DNA from: Advenella sp. S44
Lineage (GTDB): Bacteria; Pseudomonadota; Gammaproteobacteria; Burkholderiales; Burkholderiaceae_B
Reading direction: 5' to 3'
Assembly (NCBI RefSeq): GCF_002810445.1
Contig: NZ_NEXS01000003.1
Coordinates: 1,543,173-1,607,172 of the forward strand
Length of the DNA: 64,000 bases
In this document: positions 35,353 through 44,177 of the stretch, piece by piece
How the letters are laid out: each line of letters starts with the position of its first letter
Numbering within the stretch: the stretch's first letter is position 1
Program-made: the position numbers and the translations under genes
The notes under the pieces: model-generated
What the model was told of the DNA's origin: nothing
The model's database searches: none
Seen by the model: the letters and a program-made list of their open reading frames with translations, nothing else

Positions 35353-36873
35353 TCAATGAGCTCCCGCTTCTCGCAAGTTCCCCATGGCAATGTCCATGAT
35401 GCGGGTCTCGGCAATATCGCTTTCTGCGACCGTTTCCCTGATTTCGCCTTTGTACATCACATGCACCCGATGGCTGAGGTTGACCACTTCCGGGATCTCT
35501 GTCGAATAGAACAGCACAGAGCCGCCCATTGCCGCGAAATCGACAATCAATTCGTATAATTCGTGTTTGGTGCCAACATCGATGCCACGGGTCGGATCAA
35601 ATAGCAGTAGTATGCGGCTGCGCGCCAGCAGCCATTTGGCAATAACAATTTTCTGCTGATTCCCTCCCGAAAAAGAGGCGGCATCCATCCAGAGTGCGCG
35701 ACGGTCAAGGTCGATCCTTGTGAAAACTTTAGCCGCGGACTGCGCTTCGGTTTTTTCGTTGATCGCGCCGTAGACGCTAAAGCGGGACAGTACTGGCAGA
35801 GACGTATTTTTTAGACCGCTTTGGTTCAGAAGCAGCCCCTCGGTTTTCCTGTCTTCCGGCACAAATCCGATACCGATATTCGGCCGGATAGCATCCACTG
35901 GTGATAGTAAAGTGAGCGCCTGGCCATCAAGCAGCAATGTTCCTGAGTCAGGTTGTTCAATACCAAAACACAATTGAAACAAGTCAAGCTGGCCCATGCC
36001 CTGCAATGCCGCAATACCAAGAATTTCGCCTTTCTTAAGGTCAATATTGATGTTGTTCAATCGCGATGTGTGGACATTTTTCAGTGTCAGTACCGATGCG
36101 GTGGTTGTTGGCAGGCGTTTTTTCGGATACACCTGGGAGATTGAGCGACCGACAATGGATTCGACCACTTCGGTGTCCGAAAAGGCATCTGCAGGCCGTG
36201 TGGCAACATGATGGCCGTTACGCAGAATCGACAGGTCATCGCAAAACTCCCGTACTTCTTTCATGCGATGAGAAATAAATATAATCGTCACACCCCTGGC
36301 CTTGAGTTTGCCGATGATGTCCCCCAGCCAGTTGACGTCCGACGCCGTAAGGGTGGATGTGGGCTCATCCAGCAGCAGGATCTGTGGCTGGCGAAACAGC
36401 GCGCGGGCAATCTCCAATTTCTGTTGCAGCGCAAGGTTGAAGCGGTTGACAGGCAGATCCAGCGAGATCGGAAAATCCAGTTCTGCAAAATGCTGTTCCA
36501 ACTGCTGGCGCAATGCGCCGCGTTTGAGCATACCGGCCCGATTGGTTGCCGAGTAGGGCAGCATCATATTATCGAAGACCGACAGATCGGGTAACAGCGT
36601 CATTTCCTGAAAGGCGGTCTGTATCCCGGCTGCCTGCGCGCTGCGTGGTGAGGCTAGACGTGCCTGTTGATCAAAGATTTCGATCGCACCCTTTGTAGGT
36701 GCAATCAGGCCCGACAGCAATTTGACGGTGGTCGATTTGCCTGCGCCATTTTCTCCCAACAGCGCGTGGACACGACCGCGGGTGACAGCAAGCGAAACAT
36801 CACTCAACGCTTTTATTGGCCCGTAGCTCTTTGAGACATCCGACAGACGTAATGCAATGGCTGACTCGTTCAT
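35353..36873 (-). CDS. Sugar-type ABC transporter ATPase, two nucleotide-binding domains
   Basis: 506 residues, RbsA/MglA class. Domain 1 has Walker A GENGAGKST, an LSGGQ-like stretch degenerated to NLALQQKLEIA, and Walker B ILLLDEPTS. Domain 2 lacks a clean Walker A (IAALQGMGQLDL), has signature SGGNQQKIVIA, and has an altered Walker B LLLFDPTRGID in which F replaces the usual D/E before DPT. This asymmetry is common in the RbsA class. It starts at the ATG at 36873. It forms a transporter with the fused permease and the binding protein upstream. Confidence 0.9.
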   Translation of the reverse strand: MNESAIALRLSDVSKSYGPIKALSDVSLAVTRGRVHALLGENGAGKSTTVKLLSGLIAPTKGAIEIFDQQARLASPRSAQAAGIQTAFQEMTLLPDLSVFDNMMLPYSATNRAGMLKRGALRQQLEQHFAELDFPISLDLPVNRFNLALQQKLEIARALFRQPQILLLDEPTSTLTASDVNWLGDIIGKLKARGVTIIFISHRMKEVREFCDDLSILRNGHHVATRPADAFSDTEVVESIVGRSISQVYPKKRLPTTTASVLTLKNVHTSRLNNINIDLKKGEILGIAALQGMGQLDLFQLCFGIEQPDSGTLLLDGQALTLLSPVDAIRPNIGIGFVPEDRKTEGLLLNQSGLKNTSLPVLSRFSVYGAINEKTEAQSAAKVFTRIDLDRRALWMDAASFSGGNQQKIVIAKWLLARSRILLLFDPTRGIDVGTKHELYELIVDFAAMGGSVLFYSTEIPEVVNLSHRVHVMYKGEIRETVAESDIAETRIMDIAMGNLREAGAH

Positions 36874-36939
36874 AGTGAGCAATTCCAGTATATGGCTGAA
36901 TGAGGCGCACGCACGACATGCGCCCACCTATGCCGTGAT

Positions 36940-38067
36940 TTATTGGACGTCAGGCTCCGACTTGAGAGCTGCGTTAATACCCAGTCCTTCGGTTTGCTCG
37001 GAATAGATTGAGGCAAACCAGCCCGGTTTGCTGACCACTGTGGGAGAAAAAACGTTACATCCGTCCTTCAGGTCTTTCCAACTGCCGTCCTTACACAATT
37101 TGATCGTTTCGTTGGTCACTTGCGGTAAGGGCAATGTGATTTTTTGCGGAAACGTCTTGCCCTCGATGGCTTGCACCGCCAGCTTCAGCGCCAACGCGCC
37201 TGAGTAGGGCGGAGATGCATAGGAAATCCTGGGCGCGCCAAGAGGACGATAGCTGCCGGTAGCGCCATCCAGTTGTGTGTCTGGCGGGAGCATCTGCACG
37301 CGACCGCCGTTGGAGCCCTCACCGGCACATGGCAGCAGATCCTTGGCGTCCTTGCCCGCTTCCAGTTGCATGGAGTTGGCCGTATAGCAGCCCACTTGAA
37401 GCCAAAGTCCGTCTATCTGGTCCCAGTTTCTGACGGCGACGATTTTTGACAGCTCGGTTCGGGCTACGGCCTGGTTCCACATGCCCGGCGTCTCTGCCAC
37501 AATCTTCATTTCAGGATGCTTGGCAAAAACTTCCTTGGCGGCCTCGGTTCGATATTTGTCCACCGATGTGCCCGGCACACCCGTTAGCATAACGACGTTA
37601 CCTTTGTAATTCATTTTCTTAGCCAGCCATTCTGCAGTCACTCGTCCGGCCTCGTGCTGGTCGATAGCCACATTGTGCGCGCACGGCTCGGTAACTTCGC
37701 CGTCGTAGGCAAAAACTTTGACTCCTTTATTGCACGCATTCTTGATGACACGGTTCAGTGCAGTGGGAGAGATTGGAAACACGACGATGGCTTTGGCGCC
37801 GGCCTGCACCATGGCATTAATCTGCTGAATCTGTTTTTGTGCATTTTCCCCGGACACCTGAACCTGCAGGTCGATTTTGTCCGCCAGTTCCGGGGTTTTG
37901 GCCATCGCTTTGACCATATTGGCCGCTTCGGCTTGCCAGTCATTTCCGATGAAACTCATGCTCAAGTAAATTTTGTGCTTTTCTGCCGTCTGTGCGTGAG
38001 TGACCGCGCTCAGAGGGCCCATTGTCAACGCCAGCAACGATGCCAGTAGTAAAGATTTGGTTTGCAT
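36940..38067 (-). CDS. Periplasmic sugar-binding protein of the ABC transporter
   Basis: 375 residues, Peripla_BP_4 (RbsB-like) type. The signal peptide ends at THAQT (about residue 26), followed by IYLSMSFIGNDWQAEAANMVKAMA, AIVVFPISPTALNRVIKNA and KVFAYDGEV, the last two being classical ligand-hinge segments. It is longer than RbsB and has extra cysteine-containing segments (VGCYTANSM, LPCAGEGSNGG, KDGCNVF). It is first in the lactonase-transporter gene set on the minus strand and is divergent from the GntR regulator. The sugar is not identifiable. Confidence 0.88.
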   Translation of the reverse strand: MQTKSLLLASLLALTMGPLSAVTHAQTAEKHKIYLSMSFIGNDWQAEAANMVKAMAKTPELADKIDLQVQVSGENAQKQIQQINAMVQAGAKAIVVFPISPTALNRVIKNACNKGVKVFAYDGEVTEPCAHNVAIDQHEAGRVTAEWLAKKMNYKGNVVMLTGVPGTSVDKYRTEAAKEVFAKHPEMKIVAETPGMWNQAVARTELSKIVAVRNWDQIDGLWLQVGCYTANSMQLEAGKDAKDLLPCAGEGSNGGRVQMLPPDTQLDGATGSYRPLGAPRISYASPPYSGALALKLAVQAIEGKTFPQKITLPLPQVTNETIKLCKDGSWKDLKDGCNVFSPTVVSKPGWFASIYSEQTEGLGINAALKSEPDVQ

Positions 38068-38148
38068 CTTATGTCTCCGGTAAGATCCAACTTCAAATTG
38101 AACGAATATTATTTTTTCTCTGATTTGCCCATTATTATCAGGCTATTG

Positions 38149-38173
38149 TATGATCTGTGATCACACTATGATC
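38149..38173. promoter_or_regulatory. Candidate GntR operator
   Basis: A perfect 10-bp palindrome TGTGATCACA (38156-38165) is flanked on both sides by the direct repeat TATGATC (38149-38155, 38167-38173). It lies in the 160-base divergent region between the sugar-binding-protein gene and the GntR regulator gene, the expected position for autoregulation and transporter control. Confidence 0.55.
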
Positions 38174-38227
38174 GGACGTTAGCATGAGATTTGCAATACT
38201 GTCAACATTTGCCGGGGAAGTTTTTTA

Positions 38228-38923
38228 ATGATGGAAATGAGCCATAAATTGAAGAAAGTGGATCGCAGCAAGCTGTCGGATCGGGTGTACACGGAGCTCA
38301 GTTCGCTGCTGATTTCAGGCCAGCTTATCCCTGGAGATATGTTCAGTTTGCGCGGCCTGGCGGACACGCTAGGAACCAGTGCCATGCCGGTGCGTGAAGC
38401 CGTAGGCAGGCTGGTCGCAGACAGGGCGCTTGAAATTCTCCCGAACCGTGCTATCCGCGTACCGTTGATGACGGTTAGTCGCTTTCTTGAGTTGCGCACC
38501 ATCCGCATAGAACTGGAAGGGCTGGCAACGGCGCGGGCCGCGTTGAACCGTAGCCAGAGACAACTGAACCGGATGCAGGATATCCAAATACAATTTGAGG
38601 TGGTCAGAAATTGTCCGCAGCCCAATGGAAAAGCGGCAGTCAGGCTGAATAAAAATTTGCATTTTTGCGTATACGGCGCCGCCAACATGCCGATTCTGTT
38701 CGACATGATCAAGGCGCTATGGTTGCAGATCGGACCGGTTCTCAATTACGATCTTGCCGTCAACTCTGAAAGCTTGAGCAACCGCCAAGCGCATATTCAC
38801 CATAAAAATATGGTGCAGGCGATAAAAATGAAGCAGCCTGAGCTGGCCTGCGCTGCACTCGTTGCAGACTTGATGAGTGCCAGTGAACTGATCATGCAAA
38901 AACACGTTCTTTCGCCGGGATAG
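38228..38923 (+). CDS. GntR-family transcriptional regulator
   Basis: 231 residues. The N-terminal winged helix (LSDRVYTELSSLLISGQLIPGDMFSLRGLADTLGTSAMPVREAVGRL) is followed by an all-helical FCD-type effector domain from about 85. The ATG at 38228 is preceded by GGGGAAG. It is divergent from the sugar ABC transporter operon and probably controls it through the palindrome at 38149-38173. The effector is probably the transported sugar or a derivative such as the lactone acid. Confidence 0.88.
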   Translation: MMEMSHKLKKVDRSKLSDRVYTELSSLLISGQLIPGDMFSLRGLADTLGTSAMPVREAVGRLVADRALEILPNRAIRVPLMTVSRFLELRTIRIELEGLATARAALNRSQRQLNRMQDIQIQFEVVRNCPQPNGKAAVRLNKNLHFCVYGAANMPILFDMIKALWLQIGPVLNYDLAVNSESLSNRQAHIHHKNMVQAIKMKQPELACAALVADLMSASELIMQKHVLSPG

Positions 38924-39069
38924 CAATCGAAATTTTTTCTCTGCTGTCAGTTGAATCTGACGCCATCATTGCGGCCGCGCGGTTCGGTACGAAAAGGGTA
39001 GCTTTCAAGTGAGCGGTTGCCCAGGGCGCGGCAGACGTCTACAATTTGCGATGCCAACCGGAGCAACAC

Positions 39070-39672
39070 ATGTCCATATTCCAATACGGAGACACTGAAA
39101 TCAGCTGGCTCAGCAAGCGTGACAAGCGCATGGCCGAGGCAATCGAAAGAATCGGATTGATCGAGCGCAATACCAATCCCGATTTATTTGCCGCGCTGAT
39201 CAAATGCATTATCGAGCAGCAAATATCAACAGCGGCGGCCCGCACCGTCAATGCACGCATATTACAATTGTGCGGTGGCCGACTTGATGCCGACGCATTG
39301 CTGGCGGCTAATGCCGAAAGTCTGCAGCGTTGCGGCACCAGCATGAGGAAAGTGCAATACATGCTTGGCGTGGCCGAGGCTGTTCGCACTGGAAAACTGA
39401 ATTTGTCCGCCATGGCGGCCATGGATGACGCCCAGGTGGTGCAGACCCTGACAGCGTTAAAGGGAATTGGCGTCTGGACGGCAGAGATGCTGATGATTTT
39501 TTCACTTGGCCGTCCCGACGTCTTAAGTTGGGGCGATCTGGCGATTCAGCGAGGCATCATGCGCCTGTACAATCACAAAGAACTGCCGCGCGAGCGCTTC
39601 GAACGGTATCGGCGGCGCTATTCACCTTATGGCAGCACCGCATCGCTTTATTTGTGGGCGCTGGCCAAGTAA
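39070..39672 (+). CDS. DNA-3-methyladenine glycosylase II-like (HhH-GPD)
   Basis: A base-excision repair glycosylase of 200 residues. The helix-hairpin-helix LTALKGIGVWTAEML (128-142) and the catalytic aspartate D156 in SWGDLAIQRG place it in the AlkA/MAG-like HhH-GPD superfamily. It lacks the four-cysteine cluster of Nth/MutY. It is shorter than E. coli AlkA, missing the N-terminal domain, as in many bacterial relatives. The ATG at 39070 follows GGAGCAAC. It stands alone. Confidence 0.9.
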   Translation: MSIFQYGDTEISWLSKRDKRMAEAIERIGLIERNTNPDLFAALIKCIIEQQISTAAARTVNARILQLCGGRLDADALLAANAESLQRCGTSMRKVQYMLGVAEAVRTGKLNLSAMAAMDDAQVVQTLTALKGIGVWTAEMLMIFSLGRPDVLSWGDLAIQRGIMRLYNHKELPRERFERYRRRYSPYGSTASLYLWALAK

Positions 39673-39920
39673 GCGTAAGCCGTGTCGGAACGGCGAATCG
39701 ACAGAACACGGCACGGTGCACGGGCAGAACGCCGGACCGCATATGGATAGAGCAGGGGACCAAATATAGACAAAATCCAGCGCGGACATTGAGTGAACCC
39801 TGGCATCGGCCTGACACCTTAAAGTAATCATCAAATTTGCAGCAGGCGTTCTCCGCCCCACCACGTCCGGAATTGGCAACGACACTTTGCCGTTAGTCGC
39901 TCCTCGGGAAAGTCCCTATA

Positions 39921-39965
39921 TTGACGAGCGTAATTTAAACACACTAATATAGTTAAACGTTTAAC
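39921..39965 (+). promoter_or_regulatory. Promoter with overlapping LacI-type operator
   Basis: TTGACG (39921-39926) and TAATAT (39945-39950), 18 bases apart, form a plausible promoter. Immediately downstream is the perfect 14-bp palindrome GTTAAACGTTTAAC (39952-39965) with the central CG pair typical of LacI/GalR operators, placed over the expected transcription start. The controlled gene begins at 40066 and a LacI-family regulator is encoded at 40794-41810. The rest of the 393-base gap 39673-40065 shows nothing I can support. Confidence 0.65.
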
Positions 39966-40065
39966 CAGAATGTGCCGATCAGTAGATTCCATTGAACCGG
40001 CGCATCCGGCGATCCCACCAATGCGTTAAGACTGCACCACGCAGCAACCTTCGTCGAGGTCCACA

Positions 40066-40734
40066 ATGAACCAGCCGCAGTTTGATTTTGAAAATTTGAA
40101 AAACGATCTGTATACCGCTGTGCTATCGGACGTCCTGGATGGCATGGGCTACCGGAACCAGGCCATGTTGCCATTTGTACGCCCATTGTCGGAAGCGTGC
40201 ACGCTGTTTGGTCGCGCTCGCACCGGCTATTTTATGAATACCTTTTCTGTTACACCGGGGGAAAATCCTTATGAGCATGAAATTGCGCTGATAGACGATC
40301 TGAAACCGGATGATGTGGTGGTCTTGGGCTGCGACGGCCCGACCACACGTATCGCACCCTGGGGCGAACTGCTGAGCACGGCATCGCAACACCGTGGAGC
40401 AGTGGGCTGCGTGACGGATGGTCTGGTCAGAGACATCCGTTATATCCGCAAGCTGGATTTTCCGGTGTTTCATGGTGGTATCGGACCGCTGGATTCACAG
40501 GGTCGGGGCAAAATGATGCATTACGATTTGCCGATCGAGTGCGGCGGGGTTCTGGTGCGCTGCCATGATCTTATTTTCGGCGACGCCGACGGTGTCATCG
40601 TGATACCTATTGAGATTGCTGCGCAGGTTATCGAACAAGCTTTGCAGAAAGTGCAAAATGAGAACCACACGCGTGAGGAGCTCGCCAATGGTTTGCTGCT
40701 GCGGGATGTCTATGAGAAGTATGGGGTGCTGTAG
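40066..40734 (+). CDS. RraA-family protein (second copy)
   Basis: 222 residues. The RraA-fold landmarks are CVTDGLVRDIRYIRKLDFPVF (about 117-137, the aldolase-type substrate loop with Arg and Asp) and GDADGVIVIPIEIA (about 173-186). The N terminus AVLSDVLDGMGYRNQAM is also typical. It is clearly different from the copy at 26931, so the two probably serve different acids. It is a single-gene unit with a LacI-type operator on its promoter and the putative repressor gene next door in convergent orientation. The reaction (aldolase or oxaloacetate decarboxylase type) is inferred. Confidence 0.85.
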   Translation: MNQPQFDFENLKNDLYTAVLSDVLDGMGYRNQAMLPFVRPLSEACTLFGRARTGYFMNTFSVTPGENPYEHEIALIDDLKPDDVVVLGCDGPTTRIAPWGELLSTASQHRGAVGCVTDGLVRDIRYIRKLDFPVFHGGIGPLDSQGRGKMMHYDLPIECGGVLVRCHDLIFGDADGVIVIPIEIAAQVIEQALQKVQNENHTREELANGLLLRDVYEKYGVL

Positions 40735-40738
40735 GTTC

Positions 40739-40757
40739 GTTCAAGCCAGTCTTGAAC
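40739..40757. terminator. Small hairpin between convergent genes
   Basis: GTTCAAG-CCAGT-CTTGAAC, a perfect 7-bp stem directly after the RraA-type stop codon and before the convergent LacI gene. No T tract follows, so it is a weak candidate. Confidence 0.35.
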
Positions 40758-40793
40758 CATGAGCCAGCAATACCGCCAATGTATATGGTGTGA

Positions 40794-41810
40794 TCAGGTC
40801 AATGTAGTGCCATCCACTGGCGTGACGGGAAGCGCAACGGTCCTGGTTTCAAAACGGCCCGTATCCAGTCGGGTAAGCAGCGCCTTGCCGCCGGCCTCGC
40901 CCAGTGCATAGGCAGGCGAGCGCATCGACTCGAGCACAGGGGTCAGCGAGCCCTCGGTGTCAAATGCATTAAAGCCTGTGATGCCGATATCCTGCGGCAC
41001 GCGGTAGCCCTGGTCTGTCAGATGCCGGTAGGCAACATATGCCAGGCGATCATTGGTGCCGATAACGACATCGGGAACCCCATGGGCATTGACGGCGGCA
41101 TCCAGCGCCTGCTGGATGGACTGACGCTGGTTCTCGTCACTTGAAATAATCTGGTAATTACAATGGTGTTTCTCGAGTATTTTGCGTAGTCCTTTGATAC
41201 GAGCCTCGATGGCATGCCATTGCAGTTGCGGCCTTAGAATGAATGCGTGCCGCGGCTGACGCTGGACAATTCTTTTAGCTAATGTTTCTGCACCGCCTTG
41301 ATCGTCCTGATTGACAAAGCAGGCATCAGCGGGCGATTGCCTGGGTTTCTCCTGAAAGGCCACTATGGGGTGTCCGCTAGCCTGCACCAGATCGAGATAG
41401 CGCCCACGCCGGACAGCGGGTCCCGACAGCAGCAGACAGATGGCATCAACCACTGACTCTTTCAGCAGAAATGACTGTTCGACATTGTCAGGCGTTATCC
41501 CATGCAGGAGCAAACCATAATTTTGGGTGCCCAGAAAATTTGACAGGCCCGCAACCAGGTGCGTGATGTAGGGATCGGTAAGAAAAGCAGGGGAGTCATC
41601 GACAATCGCCATTCCCACGATGTAATTGCGCTGCGCTCGCAGCTGCCGGGCACTGCGATTTGGACGATAATTCAATTGCTCAATCGTCTGCTGCACCCGC
41701 AACACGGTTTCGGGAGAAATGCCTTTGTTTATACCATTGACGACCTTCGAAACCGTGGCAATGGAAACCTTGGCCTGTTGCGCAACCGTTCTAAGTGTGA
41801 TGGGCTTCAT
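40794..41810 (-). CDS. LacI/GalR-family transcriptional regulator
   Basis: 338 residues. The N-terminal DNA-binding headpiece ITLRTVAQQAKVSIATVSKVVNG (4-26) with the hinge RPNRSARQLR is followed by the periplasmic-binding-protein-like effector domain (NYIVGMAIVDDSPAFL onward; late motifs DVVIGTNDRLAY and VPQDIGITGFNAFD). It is convergent with the RraA-type gene whose promoter carries a LacI-type palindrome, so that gene is the likely target. The effector is unknown. Confidence 0.92.
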   Translation of the reverse strand: MKPITLRTVAQQAKVSIATVSKVVNGINKGISPETVLRVQQTIEQLNYRPNRSARQLRAQRNYIVGMAIVDDSPAFLTDPYITHLVAGLSNFLGTQNYGLLLHGITPDNVEQSFLLKESVVDAICLLLSGPAVRRGRYLDLVQASGHPIVAFQEKPRQSPADACFVNQDDQGGAETLAKRIVQRQPRHAFILRPQLQWHAIEARIKGLRKILEKHHCNYQIISSDENQRQSIQQALDAAVNAHGVPDVVIGTNDRLAYVAYRHLTDQGYRVPQDIGITGFNAFDTEGSLTPVLESMRSPAYALGEAGGKALLTRLDTGRFETRTVALPVTPVDGTTLT

Positions 41811-41901
41811 GATGTACTCGAGATCGGGATCAAAAATTATAGCCTACCGGACACATGGACGCCGCACCAAAACCCTTTTACTGCAGCTGATCTGGCCGGC
41901 A

Positions 41902-43188
41902 TTATCCTAATTGCAAGCGCAATACCAAGGCGGCAAGGGTGAGCAGCAAAACAGGTAACGTCAAAACAATCCCGACCCGGAAATAATAACCCCAGGTGAT
42001 CCTGACACCTTTGCGTGCGAGTACGTGCAGCCATAGCAGGGTGGCCAGGCTGCCCACTGGCGTAATTTTCGGGCCAAGGTCGCTACCGATGACATTGGCG
42101 TAGATCATGGCTTCACGAACCAGACCGGTTGCCTGGCTGGCTTCAATGGACAAGGCGCCGATAAGCACGGTAGGTAGATTGTTCATGATCGAGGAGAGCA
42201 AGGCAGTAATTACGCCGGTCCCCATCGCTGCGGCCCAGATACCGTTATCGGCAAGCCGGTCAAGTATTTGCGTAATATATCCGGTCAGACCCGCATTGCG
42301 CAGGCCATAGACAACCAGGTACATGCCCAGTGAGAAAAACACAATTGACCACGGCGCATCGCGCAGTACCTTGCGCGTGCTAATGATCTGGCCACGTCCG
42401 GCGACGATCCACAGGACCGCTGCGCCGGCCGCCGCTATCACACTGACTGGAATACCGGCATCTTCAAGCAGAAAGAAGCCGACAAGCAGCAGGATCAACA
42501 CCAGCCAGCCCGTAAAAAAAGTCAATCGATCAGCAATCGCCGAAGCCGGGGGTTTGAGGGCCGCGCTATTGTAGGCAGTCGGAATATCTGTGCGAAAATA
42601 CCAGGCCAGCACCAGCAGGGTGGCGGCGACCGACACAAGATTAACCGGAACCATAACCTGCGCATAACGGGCAAAGCTGATGTCGAAATAATCTGCCGAG
42701 ACGATATTGACCAGGTTCGACACGATCAGCGGCAGACTGGCCGTATCGGCAATAAAGCCGGCTGCCATCACAAAGGCAAGGGTTGCTGCGGGGCCAAAGC
42801 CCAGGGCTGCGAGCATCGCCATGACAATCGGAGTAAGAATAAGCGCCGCTCCGTCATTGGCGAACAAAGCCGAGACCGCTGCGCCAAGCAAGATGACTAG
42901 ACAAAATAGTAAGCGTCCGCGTTCTCTGCCCCACCGTGCAATATGCAGCGCTGCCCACTCGAAAAATCCGGCTTCATCCAGTAGCAGACTGATAATAATA
43001 ATGGCGATAAACGCTGCAGTCGCGTTCCAGATAATCGACCATACTACGGGGATGTCAGAAACATGGACCGTTCCTGTCATCAATGCCAGAGCGGCGCCCA
43101 GCATGGCACTCCAGCCAACCCCCAGTCCTCTCGGTTGCCAGATGACCAGCACCATGGTAAAGACAAAAATAACAATTGCAATCAACAT
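41902..43188 (-). CDS. arsB: ArsB-type inner-membrane antiporter
   Basis: 428 residues, about 11-12 hydrophobic segments, matching ArsB in length and pattern. Examples are [39 protein letters not shown] and the conserved late stretch [14 protein letters not shown] followed by [22 protein letters not shown]. ArsB exports arsenite or antimonite using the proton gradient. No arsR, arsC or arsA is adjacent; instead it lies between a LacI regulator and a lipid-biosynthesis cluster. The role in arsenic resistance is therefore by similarity, and the ArsB/NhaD/SLC13 superfamily has other ions as substrates. Confidence 0.85.
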   Translation of the reverse strand: MLIAIVIFVFTMVLVIWQPRGLGVGWSAMLGAALALMTGTVHVSDIPVVWSIIWNATAAFIAIIIISLLLDEAGFFEWAALHIARWGRERGRLLFCLVILLGAAVSALFANDGAALILTPIVMAMLAALGFGPAATLAFVMAAGFIADTASLPLIVSNLVNIVSADYFDISFARYAQVMVPVNLVSVAATLLVLAWYFRTDIPTAYNSAALKPPASAIADRLTFFTGWLVLILLLVGFFLLEDAGIPVSVIAAAGAAVLWIVAGRGQIISTRKVLRDAPWSIVFFSLGMYLVVYGLRNAGLTGYITQILDRLADNGIWAAAMGTGVITALLSSIMNNLPTVLIGALSIEASQATGLVREAMIYANVIGSDLGPKITPVGSLATLLWLHVLARKGVRITWGYYFRVGIVLTLPVLLLTLAALVLRLQLG

Positions 43189-43262
43189 CTTGACGACTCA
43201 TAAATGGATCCTGTACGACGATGCGGACCACGGAAAATTCGGGATAAATTCGGATGATGTGT

Positions 43263-44177
43263 TCAGTTGCGCATGGACTCCCGTCCAGCGGCCCCTGTCA
43301 TTTTCGCTTCATGCTCATGCTTTTTCTGAAGCAACAGACAATGCAGCATTTCCGACGACAGGCCGTGCAACACGAGCCGGTGCCCGGCCCGCAGGGTGGA
43401 TAATGGCACCAGTGGATGGTGATTATTGACCAGCATCAGATGTTCGGGCGCCTGCAGGATTTGAGCGGCATAAATGCCGATTGTCTCATCCAGTTGCAGT
43501 GAGTTGGCGGCGCGCCAGAAGTCATTGTCGGTCAATAACAACTGGTAGAGCGGGGTAAACAGTTCAATGGCGCTTTGCAAATCCAGCAAATTGCTCCGCC
43601 CTCGCGGCATGTCCTGTAACCGGACGGTAGGTTCGTGCAACATGGAAAAATCCGGATCGGACGCCGGACCCAGGCGCTGGCCCGAGTCTTGCAAAGCCTG
43701 GTTCAGGCCAATCACGAAGTTGTAGAGATTGATATCATGTTTGACGAAGAGGTGATCCCTCAAGTCATCAATAGTGACGGGCTCCAGCGCACTTGTGGCG
43801 ATCGGCGCTGGCGAGTTTGCTGCAATAAAAGCCAGAATCTGGGAGCCCAGATGAAAATGCCGCAGTATCAGCCAGTTGGCCTGTGGCGACACAAAGCGCT
43901 TGAGCCCCCACACCAAGATGCGGTGCAGCAGACTGGACTGAGCCCAGCGCCTTGGCAAAAACGTTTTTACGACCTGAATCAGGATAATGCACAAGCGTGC
44001 CAGTGGCCGCAAAAAGGGCAGCAGATACTGGCGAGAACTAGAACTGGAGTCCTCCAGCCAGGCCTGCTTGACGTCATTGGGCAGCGGCGTGCTTTGATCC
44101 AGATAAGAGGCCAGCCACGGGTTAGGATCCTCGGGGTTATGCCGGTTTTTCAGAAAATCAGGCTTGCGGTTCGTCAC
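43263..44177 (-). CDS. Protein of unknown function in the ketosynthase cluster
   Basis: 304 residues, family not recognised with certainty. The start is a GTG at 44177, overlapping the ketosynthase stop by 4 bases (GTGA). The reading frame extends 69 codons further upstream, but only antisense-like sequence lies there. The N terminus has the NPEDPNPWLASYLDQSTPLP segment, a possible amphipathic or membrane-associated region around 52-80 (ARLCIILIQVVKTFLPRRW), and a mostly helical remainder with many Leu/His. No catalytic motif is visible. Its tight coupling suggests a role in the same pathway. Confidence 0.75.
   Translation of the reverse strand: MTNRKPDFLKNRHNPEDPNPWLASYLDQSTPLPNDVKQAWLEDSSSSSRQYLLPFLRPLARLCIILIQVVKTFLPRRWAQSSLLHRILVWGLKRFVSPQANWLILRHFHLGSQILAFIAANSPAPIATSALEPVTIDDLRDHLFVKHDINLYNFVIGLNQALQDSGQRLGPASDPDFSMLHEPTVRLQDMPRGRSNLLDLQSAIELFTPLYQLLLTDNDFWRAANSLQLDETIGIYAAQILQAPEHLMLVNNHHPLVPLSTLRAGHRLVLHGLSSEMLHCLLLQKKHEHEAKMTGAAGRESMRN

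Noticed and set aside
42707..43429. 240-codon plus-strand frame antisense to arsB
   Set aside because: Low-complexity Ala/Ser/Arg composition, no start signal, overlaps a certain gene.
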